NCBI RefSeq assembly: GCF_020360975.1
Contig: NW_025408673.1
Coordinates: forward strand, 2,046,001-2,110,000
Direction: 5' to 3'
Source: Hirsutella rhossiliensis
Lineage: Eukaryota > Ascomycota > Sordariomycetes > Hypocreales > Ophiocordycipitaceae
DNA length: 64,000 nt
In this document: positions 21,851 through 33,251 of the stretch, in pieces
Layout of the letters: every line of letters begins with the position of its first letter
Numbering within the stretch: the first letter of the stretch is position 1
Position numbers and translations under genes: made by a program
The notes under the pieces: generated by a model
What the model saw: the letters and a program-made list of their open reading frames with translations, nothing else
Told to the model about the DNA's origin: nothing
The model's database searches: none

Positions 21851-22657
21851 TTAGTATCGTCCTTCATCTGCACCACATGCCCGGGTCCGAAGCTGGGGAC
21901 CTTTATTGAAGCTCCCTGCAGCTTTCACTGGCGTACCGCCTGGTTCCGTGATACGAAGCTCAAGAAGAGCAGGTCCTCCAGTATTGCCGTACCAAACCAG
22001 GATAGGGTAGTAGGTTCCGGCCTTGATATGCTTTTTAACAGTCTTGGGCTCGTTCTTGCTCTCCGCCGTCCCAAAATAGGTTTGCTGAATGTCAACGTTC
22101 TCGCGAGTTGGATTGCGAACGTGATCTTTGCCAAACCAAGCCAAAGTAATATCGTCAGTCCCAGGCGAGTAAAACTCATAAACCCCGCTTTTGCAAGCAT
22201 AGATATAGGTTGTATACTCGATAGCGATGGGAGGGCTCGACGTGACAATAATTCTGTCGACGGTTCCCTGTTCGATGGGAGTTTGCGTCGGAAAGTATGA
22301 AATGTCGAACGACGTGTAATCTGGCGAGTTGTCCGAGACGAATGGGTTCGTATATTTTTTATATTTGATACCCGGCCTGCCGCACTTGGGCTTCTTGCAA
22401 TCACCATGGGAGTGGTGATGAGCATGTTTGGTGGGCTGAGGGGAGTGGTGATGACCATGTTTGGTGGGCTGTGGGGAGCCTTCACAGGAGTGGTGATTAC
22501 CATGGTTGGTGGGCTGAGGTGGGTCATAGCTATTGGATTCAGGCGGAGCATCGCTGTACGGGTCCTCGCTAGGTTGGTCGAGCGTGCCAGCCTTCGCAGG
22601 CGTGGCTAAGCCGCTGCCTATAAGTGCAACGAAGAAAACAGTCTTGCTCAGCATCAT
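21851..22657 (-). CDS. Secreted GLEYA-domain protein with His-rich repeats
   Basis: ATG 22657 (first of two adjacent ATG codons) gives 268 aa with a clear signal peptide, LSKTVFFVALIGSGLATPAKA. Residues about 45-95 are a low-complexity region with repeated PQPTxHGxHHS units and a KKPKCGRPG turn. A beta-sandwich domain follows, with YIYACKSGVYEFYSPGTDDITLAWFG and AGTYYPILVWYGNTGGPALLELRI-type motifs (each seen with small variation). This is the GLEYA/PA14-related lectin domain found in fungal cell-wall adhesins. No GPI-anchor signal is obvious at the C-terminus, so the protein may be released or attached another way. The histidine repeats could bind metal ions such as zinc, nickel or copper; that is inference. 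Confidence 0.8.
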   Translation of the reverse strand: MMLSKTVFFVALIGSGLATPAKAGTLDQPSEDPYSDAPPESNSYDPPQPTNHGNHHSCEGSPQPTKHGHHHSPQPTKHAHHHSHGDCKKPKCGRPGIKYKKYTNPFVSDNSPDYTSFDISYFPTQTPIEQGTVDRIIVTSSPPIAIEYTTYIYACKSGVYEFYSPGTDDITLAWFGKDHVRNPTRENVDIQQTYFGTAESKNEPKTVKKHIKAGTYYPILVWYGNTGGPALLELRITEPGGTPVKAAGSFNKGPQLRTRACGADEGRY

Positions 22658-23459
22658 GGCGATGAGCGTAATGACCTGGACCAGACAAACGGGAAAGATG
22701 GGCGAGAACAAGGGTGTTGATAGTGAAGAAGAGTTTTCTAGACGAAGTTTGGGCAGACTCATGGCTTTTAAATGCTTGCGAGCATGCAACTCTCGCCTCA
22801 ATCCTGTACTCTGGATGTGTCTATTGTCTCAATCCATCGCCGCCTAGCTGAGTCTCTCCTCCCCGGCTTGTGGGGTTGCCGACAACTTTCGGAGCAAAGA
22901 GTGAACCTCTGCGTGCCTCTCGTTGAGGACTATCCATTTGCCACCGCGGCTAAAGAACAGTCCAACGGAATGTGTCTGTCTGCCCTAGAATGTCTTGCCC
23001 TTGTTCTCATGGGCCTTGGCAGAAGCATTCTTTAGACCTCCTACGTGCCCTCTTGGCAGGCACTAGTTTCGGACCCCTGATTATCGCACTTTGCAGATAG
23101 GCAAAAGTGGAATTCGCTCCGACAAGTGTTGGGTCCGGACCTTTCTCCGCATCTCTCGCTCTCTCCCTTTCCCCTCCTCGTCTCTCTAGCTGTACCTAAG
23201 AATGCTGCGATGCTGTCCCGGCTATATCGCGTTTATGCCTGTGGAATAATGCTTGAAATCTCATTATATGCCTTCTTTTCGTTCGAGTTAGTCGGCTCTC
23301 GCGTACCTTTACTTTTAGGCTGGCATTCACTTGCGAGCCGAAAAATTACCCCCTTAAGATGAACTGTAGAGCGTCGTATTATGGAATCTCTCGCCCTGTG
23401 AAATTTCTCCATTCTATAAGCCTAAGTACCGTAGAAACTCACAAAATTCAAGCAGGCTT

Positions 23460-23500
23460 GGCTCTTTAGGGGCCCCCTAAAGAGCCCCCTAATAGGGGGT
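23460..23500. repeat. Two adjacent G/C-rich palindromes
   Basis: A perfect 13-bp inverted repeat (ggctctttagggg, 1-bp centre) spans 23460-23486. It overlaps a second one, ccccct-aat-aggggg, at about 23485-23500. Both could form strong hairpins. No poly-T tract follows and no flanking gene explains them. Confidence 0.75.
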
Positions 23501-25548
23501 TCTTAGGCGACATAACCCTTGGAGACGAAAATCATCACTCAGCTGCTCTCTGCTCTTGTGCGTCAGCTGCATTGCATGGGAAGTCATAGAATTGAGGAAA
23601 CGCAAGCGCTAGAGTGCGATAATATGTACCGTCCCGTTAGGTATACATGGCCTGCCGAAATGCTCACTGATGATACACGCGCGATCCGGCTTCGCATCAT
23701 CCCCCTCGGACGAAATATGATAGCCCGACTTGGCTTCCCCTGTCACTTCCCCTTGTATCTATACATGTGCCGTTACCCTCCCTTTTTGTTATCGTCCCTC
23801 CGGCCTTTTTTTCTTGTCACTAACCCTCTCCCATCTCATCTTCTGCCATCGCCTTCTCACACAGGCTTTCCGCTGCCAATGTGGCCACCTACGCCAGGGT
23901 TGAGTGCGAGAGAGACTAATGGGATTGCCGCAGAGGGTTACGAGACCACAAGCCGCAGCAGTTGGAAACAACCTTCGTCGCCGGCCAATGACACTCAAAA
24001 GTACAAATACTCTAGTGAATAATATGGGGCGGCGCTGAATCGGCTTATCAATCGTGATATGACGGGGACGGGGACACATACCCAAGCACGCGCAGCACGA
24101 TGCCTGGATTATAACTACACATTAATACTCAAATGTAATATCGATACACTCGAATAGGGGTTCGAGAGCATAGTGGAAGGTAAAGGGGGCTACATATAGG
24201 CGAAAACAGTGATGCTTATTCTATTCCATCTAGCAGGATATTGAGGGAGCTTTAGGTGCATATACCTCTTGAGGCCCTATCCGTAGACAACTACCATGAC
24301 AGGGGGAATGGCGTGCTCTCGTCAGAACGGGTTGTGGCGAAGTTAGGAGGGGCAGACAGTTAGTCTTCACCACATGCAGTCAACATTGAAGCCAATGACT
24401 AACGCCAACGTAATAACTTTCTCCTTGCATAAAGTTGGCGAATACGCAAGCTCAAAGATCGAGCACTCTACGCAAATGCAGCGAATTAAAGACGGGGTAG
24501 TGACCATAGGAAATCCCAACAGGCAAACATGCTACGTGATCCAACCTTCATGAGGTGGCGTCACGCTCTGATAATCGAAGCTCTGACGGGTCATCCAGCA
24601 CTCAAGGTGACTGCACATTCAAGAAACCTGCATCAAGGTTCTGGCAGAGAAGCATGTGTATACAAGAGTTGCGAAAGACCTAGATCACTTGATTCGGACA
24701 AGATGCCGCAAACGTTGAACCGACAGACCAAATGGCTGCTCTTCCCCCTTCTTCAGATGTATCCATATTTGAAGGACTTTCTCACCAAGAAGGAGAAAAG
24801 AACGCAGACACAATCATACAGTCGCAAGCACCTTCACAACGGCTTCCGTCTCTTGTGATCGGATAGTATTGATGTTCCATGACTCTGGATAGGACAGTAA
24901 TGGCAAGGACACATGCAACGCGCTGAGCACGTTGAGGGATGTGCCCTCGTCTCTGTCAAACCTTCACTTATCCTCTTGCGCTGCATCGACACCATGCACT
25001 TCATCATAATCGAAAAGAAAGGAAGACGAAGCAAGCTTATGGTTGCCGCGTTGCGGGCTCCTGGATGCTGTGAAACATTTGGGAAATCTGCCCAATGACG
25101 GACGGCGTCGTTTTGTGCGTGCTTGTCTCCTGTGCGTTGGAAATTGAACCAAGCCCTATTTTACAGCCCTAACAGGCTGATGATCCCGGAACTAACCCGC
25201 TATTGAACAAGGCAAGACCCGGCTTGAGTGAGACTTAGGTAGTGTCCAGACACGACTCATGCCTCAGCTCTTTGCCACTGTCTCGCAAAATCGTGACTAA
25301 GTCAGACTGGCCGTACAAGGGTTCAGTTCATCAAGAATGACCCGATCTTCACCTTAGCCGCCCGTCCCGTTCTCCCCTTATGGTCTAACCTGTCCAAACC
25401 ATGGCGAGTTCCGATCTAACTACAAAAAACCGCGAAAGCGGAAGGTTCCGAGGATGGCATTGCTCGTGCGGACGATACCGGTTCTTGACTACGATCAATT
25501 AAATTCTGGCAATCCTCACAAACCACCCTGCTGAAGTCTTTGTGCTAT

Positions 25549-25872
25549 CTACTCCTTCATACATGCCTGCACCTTTTCAGCTGGCGGAATCATGAATGCA
25601 TTAAAGTCGCCCGGCCCCTCTACGGACATCGGTTCGGGATCCGAGAGAGCGGCCATCTCTAGTTCGTCGACTTTCTTCTTTGTTTCCAGGACAAACCCTA
25701 CAATACTGTTACTTGAAATGGTTGAGCGGAATTTCCGGCCTCGGCGCCAGAGGCACATGAATTCCCATGTGGGAGATGCCGCTGGAAATCCAGACGTGGT
25801 TCTGCAAGAAATGGCCCCTGCGCAGTAATGATCAAGAGCTAGACGACACGGGGTCTTGAAGTTGGTTCGCAT
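25549..25872 (-). CDS. Possible gene fragment, unknown function
   Basis: ATG 25872 opens a 107-codon frame. The last 50 codons look coding (KKKVDELEMAALSDPEP, then GDFNAFMIPPAEK). The same frame is open upstream past 25940 without an ATG. Parts of another frame (about 25710-25800) also read well, so introns or decay are likely. Not recognised. Confidence 0.3.
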   Translation of the reverse strand: MRTNFKTPCRLALDHYCAGAISCRTTSGFPAASPTWEFMCLWRRGRKFRSTISSNSIVGFVLETKKKVDELEMAALSDPEPMSVEGPGDFNAFMIPPAEKVQACMKE

Positions 25873-27610
25873 TGCGGCTTCACTATCGTCTCGAAACAGC
25901 GCCAGCCGGAAAAGGATCCATCTCAGCTGTCTGCTGGCGCCGAATAACCAAGGAAAAGGGACGGGACTTTCTCATGCCGTGGGAGGTCAGCCGCGGTAGC
26001 GCGTTGTAGAATCATGCAATGCTTGCTAATAAGCACCAAAACATGCTTTTCTGCAGTGGGCTGCCGAACCTAGCCTCTCTTACCCCGCTTCACTTTTCTG
26101 TGGGCAAGCAGAGAGGACTTGGCAAGATCGAGTATCTGTACAGGCAGACGAGTGAAAAAAGGGGGAGGGGCGAAGATCAAACTTGACCTATATATTTAGC
26201 TTAGCTTACAGGTCTTCCTTATAGCTCTAGCTAACTGCAGAGAAGCTAGCAGCCGTTGTCGGGATGCCGTAGTTCCCTGTTACAAGATCGTGAGGCAACC
26301 GCTGATTTAGTTGCCGCCATGGCAGCACTGCCTGGGAGTCTCTTCTATCAGATGAACTCGCTCTGCTTCGTACGAGACCGCGAGGCTACCGGGGTTGCAC
26401 GCGTCTATCTCAGGAAGGTTTAGAGTTTTCGCGGGGCTCCAAATAGCTTGCGCTTGAGGCGAGAGGAGAGGCAGCGTACATACATCCAGTAATCCACTGC
26501 ATGCAGTGCCTCGCTGTTCACGCTTGCTTTGCTCAAAGGGGTGAGGGGGTGGCGGAGAGCCTCATGGCTCATAGCACATCTTGATATGACGTGTCCAGCA
26601 GGCTAGTTCGTGCCTCCTGACCATGGCGCACGGTCGACATCCGGTGGGGAGACGCGGCCTGCCATCCGAGTGGGTTTGTATTAGGCTAGCAACGATGGGT
26701 AGTCTACTTCTGCCCAGCGGAACTTGGCCGTCCTCCCACCATATAGATGCAGGTATAGGCCTGCTGTTGAAGCATTTCTGTCAGGAATTCGACAAATCTC
26801 CTCACAATATATGATGAGCTGCCGTGGTGAATCACTTTCGACCTGGGATCTTGCACTTACAAGCGCACTATAGTACGCGAAGCATGAACCCGGTTGCGAC
26901 GGCGAGGAACATCTCCCATGGCCATGCGAGTAGGGCATACAACATATCAAGGATTTCAAGGAGAAGACGTCCTCCCGCCGGAAATCCGAGCAAAAGCGAT
27001 GTACGTAAAGCACTGGCGCAGCCACTCCTGGCAAAACGAGCCAGTTGGAATCTGTAACGAGTCAGGACCCGTCTGTCAAAACGCTGGGACGTGCGCCGTC
27101 TCACCACCATTGCACCCCGAACCTCGTCGACTTCGGATCTGCAATATGTGACGCAGACATTGATTCATCCGAAATTCAAGCTCGGAGCTTCCTCGGACAA
27201 GGACGAGAAAGCAACCAGTCTGATCAAAAGTCGGTCCATTGCATCTTCGTCTGGTGGCTGAAGCATGGATGATACGTAGTCCAGTCCCAAGTTTTCGATC
27301 ACCCTCGGAGCACACCTGTAACCAGCTACCGATCACGCTTGAGCCTAGGGATGTGCATTTCGTCAACGTATAAGAGGCCGCTTCCCTCGGCCAAGTGCTA
27401 TCGTCTTACCCCTTCATCCAACGCCATCATCTCCTCTTTCGTGACCATCTAGCATCTCAACAACGACCAGGCGTCGTCCTCTTTCGCTAATTCTTTCCAT
27501 CAAGCTTCTTATACCCAACCAGGCTGTTGGCCATCTTGTCTTAACCGATCATCTCACACGGTATCTTCCAAGAGACGTCTAATAAAGAATCATCACATCC
27601 CTTCAGCAAA

Positions 27611-28016
27611 ATGGTTCGCTTCGCTTTCACCGCCGTTCTGCTTTGTATGTCTCAAAATCCCTCGTCTCAGGTTTCTCTTGACTAACCTCCCGGCAGTTGG
27701 CGTTTCTGCTCTCGCTGGCCAGGCTGGCAATGTCGCAGCCCAGAAAAATGCTGCAGCTCAGCAGCAAAAAGCCGCCGCTGGCGCTGCCAACCAGGCCAGC
27801 GGCGCTGGTGACAACAAGGTCGGCGCAGGGCAGGCCAACCAGTTCATCACCGGCCCATGTGCATCCAAGGCAGACTGTGCCTCGGGATGCTGCACTCAGA
27901 GGAACGGCAAGGTTGAGTGCGCGGCTCCTGGAGCACTTGGTGTTAAGGACAAGGCCAACGACCCGAAGTGCAACGCCAAGGCCGGAGGTCGGGCGGCTAA
28001 GCGCCTGAGGGTTTGA
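27611..28016 (+). CDS. BAS2-like small secreted cysteine protein
   Basis: Two exons, 27611-27644 and 27697-28016, joined over a 52-bp intron (GTATGT donor, GCAG acceptor) that interrupts the signal peptide. The product has 117 aa, starting MVRFAFTAVLLFGVSALA. An Ala/Gln-rich spacer is followed by a compact domain with six Cys: FITGPCASKADCASGCC, then VEC and PKC. The order and spacing of FITG-C-x5-C-x3-CC recall biotrophy-associated secreted protein 2 (BAS2) of Magnaporthe and its homologues. In that fungus BAS2 is an effector expressed in invasive hyphae; function here is inferred. The basic tail KAGGRAAKRLRV is unusual. About 200 bp upstream are CT-rich, as in many fungal promoters. Confidence 0.75.
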
Positions 28017-29786
28017 GTGGGAAGCGAGATGAAAGATTTAACGAGACCACGAGGCCACGACAGCTGGCTCAGTCTGGTAATTAGGGTACATTGTTCATCG
28101 AAGGCCAATTATGGCTTTGTATATACTTGCCAGCTAGGTCAATACCCAATACGTGATTGATCTTAAAAACTCGGAACCAAAGTCCCAGACTATAGTGATG
28201 TTTACTGCCGCTTGCGTAGCATGAGTCGTCGGGTTAAGGGAATCAAAGCAGCTGAGCTCATGTGTGTCGGCTGGGCTGCGCAGCCAAAGGGTTGCATCCG
28301 TCCGCCCACGACTTACTGTCGGCAGACTAGGACTTATACCGCCCTAGAATTGCATTTGTTGTAGCGTTACACTTTTGCTTGCCCAGCGGCTATTTGTTTC
28401 GTCGCTTACATTCTTGCTCCATTCCAAGGCCACGCGTCTGCTCGATAGCTCGTTTTCCTACCCAAGTAGTCAGATCCATGATTATGCGGAGGCTGTGTCC
28501 ATCTAGTGACGTCGACATAGCTCCTGGACGTTGCTATATCGGGTCATCATGACAAGATTGGGTCCGGACAGCTGACCAGGCGCCTCTTGCGGCACTTCAA
28601 TGTTGCTGTATATAAAACCATCCAAGCCACCGTTTCTTTGCTGTCATGAAATCGACTGCGAATCCGATGCCACCAGTTTGGAACCCGTGTGCCAACAGCC
28701 CATAAATAGATCCGTCATCGGCCAAGCCTCAGAGGTGGCCAGGTCTCTCGAACCACGGACCCTGACGGGATGGGCCTGGCGATTAAGAACTAATATAGCG
28801 AATAACTACCGTCTTGGTAGGATCAGGGATAATATTGCCGGCTTTGGCAGCGATCCGGGGGCACGCAACGCTCTATCCCATCGTCTCGCGTCTCGTGCTT
28901 CAACGCGGTACGATGCAGTTTGCGGGGGCGGAGTTGCGAATGCCGATGCCGGGTATTGAACTGCGAACACCGCCAGGTGGAAACCCCCATGGTGGATAAC
29001 TCGACCGTCTTCTCCACTGAAGTGTATGCAAGGCGAAGCAAAAGGGGGAGACATGCACAAGTCGGGCGCTATGGACTGTACATGAGATCTTTCCTTGGTG
29101 ACTCGCGGAACCCCTTCCAATGACCCCGTGTAGCCAACTTCGATAGGCATGATGAATGAGGAAAGCGGTGTGTCATTTACTGGAATGACAAAGGACGCAA
29201 CAAGACCTTCTCGCATCGTCACGAAGACGTTTTTCACCGGCAACATAGCACTCAAGGCTGGGTTCCACGTCACGAACAAAGCTCCGGAGCTGCTGGAAGA
29301 GTTCTTCGGCATCTCTATTCACGATCCAGCCGGGGGTTGTGCAAAAAATACCGCCTTCCAACTTGGACCTTACAGCATGGCCAACGGATCGACGTTGGTG
29401 TAACTGTTCTCTAATAAGAAGACGCAATAAAGCTAGCAGTGGTGACGAGAGATATCGCCCATGAATATTCGACACCAGTTCCTAATTTTTATAGGAACAA
29501 CTGTAAGAAAGTTAGCAGGATACATGCATGTCTGGTAGTAGTTATTCCGAGCACGCGGCCAAGCAAGCTCTTGGAAGCTCTGGACGATGCGCATGTTTGA
29601 CTGCATGCTGGGAGGGGCTGCATCACGTCGGCATACATGTACACGAATACGATCGTTTTGAATTCTTTTATTTATATACTTGCACTTGTCGTCAAACCTT
29701 TGCAACGACCAGCGCCATGAGCTGCCGCTCCTCCATACGTCCACCGCCCTGTTATTATTCTTGATCCAAGCTTTCGATACCCAAAT
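28017..29786. other. Intergenic region with one weak plus-strand frame
   Basis: Mostly without support. An 84-codon plus-strand frame at 29149-29403 has host-like codon use (APELLEEFFGISIHDPAG), but a minus-strand frame at 28806-29312 is equally open, so neither is called as a gene. Confidence 0.45.
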
Positions 29787-30213
29787 CTAGCACTATGACC
29801 CAAGTTTGTGAGCAGCATGTACGTTTGCGACTGAGGTCGTAAGATCAAACTTACATAACCGCCACAAACAGCACCGTGCCCGCTGGGAAGATCGCAACAT
29901 TTGCCGGCACAGCAGTTGGATGCCTATTAGTCCGGGACAGGACATATTAGACACTCGGCAGCAACATCACTGGGCAGCCTCGACTCACACTTGATGAACA
30001 TGATTGCTAGGAAGAGACTCCTAGTTTAGCCATCCCCTCGAGTTAAAGCATGATAAGGCCACTCACTCCATTATCAACACAGTACTGGATGCTGGGGTTC
30101 TGCCACAATGGGCCACTGAATTGCGTTCCATCTCGACGATCCTGCTGACGGACCACGGCCGGGCTCGCGATGACCAACGAGGAAAGACCAGCGAGGAGAA
30201 GGAAGTACTTCAT
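29787..30213 (-). CDS. Knottin-like small cysteine-rich secreted protein
   Basis: Assembled from four exons on the minus strand: 30213-30067, 30006-29989, 29923-29855 and 29792-29787. Introns are 60, 65 and 62 bp with donors GTGAGT, GTGAGT and GTAAGT and acceptors CTAG, ATAG and ATAG; every junction is in phase 0. The product has 79 aa with signal peptide KYFLLLAGLSSLVIASPA and a probable propeptide ending near QQDRR. The mature end has eight Cys spaced C-x6-C-x6-CC-x3-CC-x9-C-x3-C, ending in a terminal Cys encoded by a last exon of one codon plus stop. This spacing resembles inhibitor-cystine-knot peptides. Role could be effector, protease inhibitor or antimicrobial; none is shown. The tiny exons 2 and 4 are the least certain part. 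Confidence 0.65.
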
Positions 30214-33200
30214 GATGGGAAAGGTGGAGTGATTGAAATCGTGTAGAGACTTTGTGGGATTGGTAGCGATGCGAATTGCTCTGTTGTGACAGCTTGGGGA
30301 AGAATGATGAGAGTCGATGAGAGTCTGAGCGGTGTTTGTCTGGTCTATATATCTGAACTCCCTGAAGACAACACGACATGCCGTGTTGTTGATTGCTGCT
30401 TTCGAGTGCCAAGAGCCGTGGGACTTTCAAACATTGAATTGGCGTTGTACGCATACCACTTACCCGACATCTCGATGAGACCTGCATGCTCATGACATGG
30501 CCGGCAATATGGCAATGGATGGCCTGACACACCCTGTCTATTACGCATATGTCCATCATTAGAGCCGCAGTACCCGCTTGACAGGCGACTGTATGTAGCG
30601 GAGAAGAGCCAGTTGGTGCATGTGATTTCCCTGTCAAAGATACAGACATCAATACACCAGGTCTATGGCGCTTAGAATGCCCCTTTGGCATGGATTTTTC
30701 TGGACCGTTGTCCTGCTGCCGTGTACAACGTGGGTCGGAATCACATAGCTGAGTTGTTTCCCACTGGTAAGTCTGACCCATGCGCCCGGTTGCATTATCG
30801 GTCGACAAAGTGCCCGCGCGTCTGTTAATCGCTTACGAGGTTCGGAGTGTGGGGGGTTGTTTCGTGGCTGCGATGGACATTAATGGACTTAGCTATGATG
30901 TTGTACCTATCGTAAGAGCCATGACCTCGCACGCCAAGATCTAAAATGCTTGATTCTACTGCCTGCTCTTTCAGCTCGTGATGTGACCAAGGGAGTTAAG
31001 CTGAGGAACACGATAAATAGTCGCCTTCGCAAAGAAGTATTCTCGAGCTTGGTTTAAGAACCCTGTGGGGATTCGCCAACATGCTCGGTACGAGACGTCA
31101 TTAGGAGTATGGTTTGATGCGGGCCTTGGTCTTTAGTCACGACGTATCAAGCATACGGAGAACTTGTAATTTCTCCATTTGCAAAGACCGATACATCTGA
31201 CGCTTATCATGTCCCTTTGGGATGGATCCGGTAGTAGATGTGCTACCATCCGGGCTCTACGGTTTATGTGACGGTATACGTATCTATATATATCTCGTCC
31301 GGCCTACGGGAATCATTCCAGCTCGATCCGCTCGGCGAGATTCCCCTCCCGCCCCACGCCAAGGGGTTTCAAGCCGGGTGACCCCTGCTTGTCCAGGATT
31401 ATCCTCAAACCCGACTAGGTATTTCTTATCCGCCTATCGGTTGAGTTTTCATTCTTTACCACCGCAAGTCTCTGTGCTAGATGCGTAAAAAAGCGCGACA
31501 ATAGGAACTAGGACGTGCTAAAAGAGGGCCAGGGTGATCATTCACCACGGCTGCCGATGTATGCAAGCTTCAGAAACAAAATGAAAAAGTATCCACCACT
31601 CGGCAGGTAAAAGCGGGCACAGGTTTCTAGGCAAGTTCTCCCCTAGGAAGATAAGACGCTTCATAGTCTATATCCAATGCGTAGATTAGAAATCCGTCAC
31701 CCAAGTCCGTGCGGCCTGCGCCCACTTGCGGACTCTAGACTCGGATATCCCAAGATTCGGTGATACGTTATATACCGGTAGTCCAATGTCATAACTCATA
31801 GCACTGCCTATAATACTACCCGCCGCCGTTAGATCCTTGCTCTTCTTTGTTCCCTGTCACTCACTCGCCTGCGTACATATGTGTACTGTACGAAGACTCC
31901 GCTCTTACGCGTCCCGTAAAGCCCTCCCGGACACGATTAAATAGCAAACAAAAACGCCGATTCTCTCGTATATTGAACCAAACCAGGTCTCGCTTAGAGT
32001 AAGGTCATGGCGTCTGGTGTAATCTGGGGCACGACCACTTAATGTTCCCTGGGTGGTGCTTCCTATCTCCATACCGGGTGTTGATATAGCCTCTTCATAC
32101 TTCTTACATCTCCATGTACTTATCTGCGGATAGGAAGGGTCTACATCCCAACTCAGGCTCAACTTCAAGCCCCGTGTCCCTATGGCAAAAAGGTACGTCA
32201 GCACAAAACTGACGATCCCCCCACACCTACCCCCCTTTTCTTTTTTACAAGATGGGATGCCCGATACTGGAGGGTGCTTTGCCGAGAACCGACTGATAAT
32301 ATAGTTGTCTTGAGTTTTGAGCAACTTCTATTTGCTCCATCACCATCTATCCTATTGCTTCTAAGCGTCCACCGGAAACACGTAATTAGTGAGGAATGTC
32401 CAGCGGAAAAACAGGGATCCCACGAACTCCAACGTTGATTTGAATCCCTTGGGCCCTTTGGCTATTCTGGAGATAGCAGGTAGAGGAAGGATCGCATACG
32501 TTTCGAGCGATTCGGGCTCCGTCAATCGTGCGGGTAGCCTGCTCATACGTGCGAAGCTAGTTCAGTGAAAGGCCAAAGAAAGATTGCTCTCTGCTCAAAC
32601 TCGTTATATCAAGTATCGGGGTATGTGGGGAAGGGGGAGGCGAGAGGCCAGGAATGCGTGCTTGTTCGGACAAAGAGCGATATGCACATACAGATCTACG
32701 CGTGAGACATGGAGTGCGATTCTGAGGAAGCCAGAAGTGTCTATCGTGGGGAAGTTCTCCAGGACATTTAGCATCGCCAGAAACAAGTTACCGCTGCCTG
32801 GCCAGACTTTGTAATCACTCTTGACGATAAGTAGTATCGTTTCCTGCTGTTCGGAGAGCGGTTAGGGACCAAGCAGCAGCTCAAGATCCGGCGTATGCTT
32901 ACGCGGACCAGACGGCGTTTTTGACTAATCTTGGTATGTGAGTTGGAGAGCCGAACAAACAGGTACACGAGGCTGCTTCTCATTGCACTGTATTATTTCG
33001 TGAAGTTGATAACACCATTCTGCGTCGCCTGATGCTATTTGCCTTGTCACATGCGCAGGGGTCGCCTTCCGCGATGGGGAAAGCCTTGGTTTGTACGTAG
33101 TCGACCTTGAATTCCACCAAGTCCTACGCGGCACAAGCCTTAACCCTCCGTCCCCTAGCACCTCTGATGAACGGTATTGGGTCGCTGGACGGCCGCGGAG

Positions 33201-33250
33201 ACTCAAACGTCAGCAATCCTGCTTAATCCTTGACAATGCCCGTAATTGCA
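30214..33250. other. Gene-poor region
   Basis: About 3 kb with no supported gene. Short frames on both strands lack domains and have mixed codon use. The right end borders the polyketide synthase relic, and further unrecognisable debris of it may lie in 32900-33250. Confidence 0.5.
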
Positions 33251-33251
33251 C

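Larger units (their letters stand above)
22658..27610. other. Long gene-poor region
   Basis: Nearly 5 kb without a convincing gene. It contains a pair of palindromes at 23460-23500 and a possible 3' gene fragment at 25549-25872. Other open frames are short, overlap on both strands and carry no domain. Confidence 0.5.

Noticed and set aside
23460..23500. Interstitial telomere
   Set aside because: Only one ttagggg/cccctaa core on each side; real telomeric tracts have many units.
24529..24858. A 109-codon plus-strand frame
   Set aside because: Composition is like the surrounding non-coding DNA; no motif.
28806..29403. Opposed open frames of 168 (minus) and 84 (plus) codons
   Set aside because: Both look moderately coding, they exclude each other and neither has a recognisable domain, start context or intron partner.
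30074..30808. A 244-codon minus-strand frame
   Set aside because: It overlaps exon 1 of the knottin-like gene in another frame, has no domain and no signal; the spliced model explains the region better.
31905..32324. A 139-codon minus-strand frame
   Set aside because: Mixed codon use, no domain, no splice partner.
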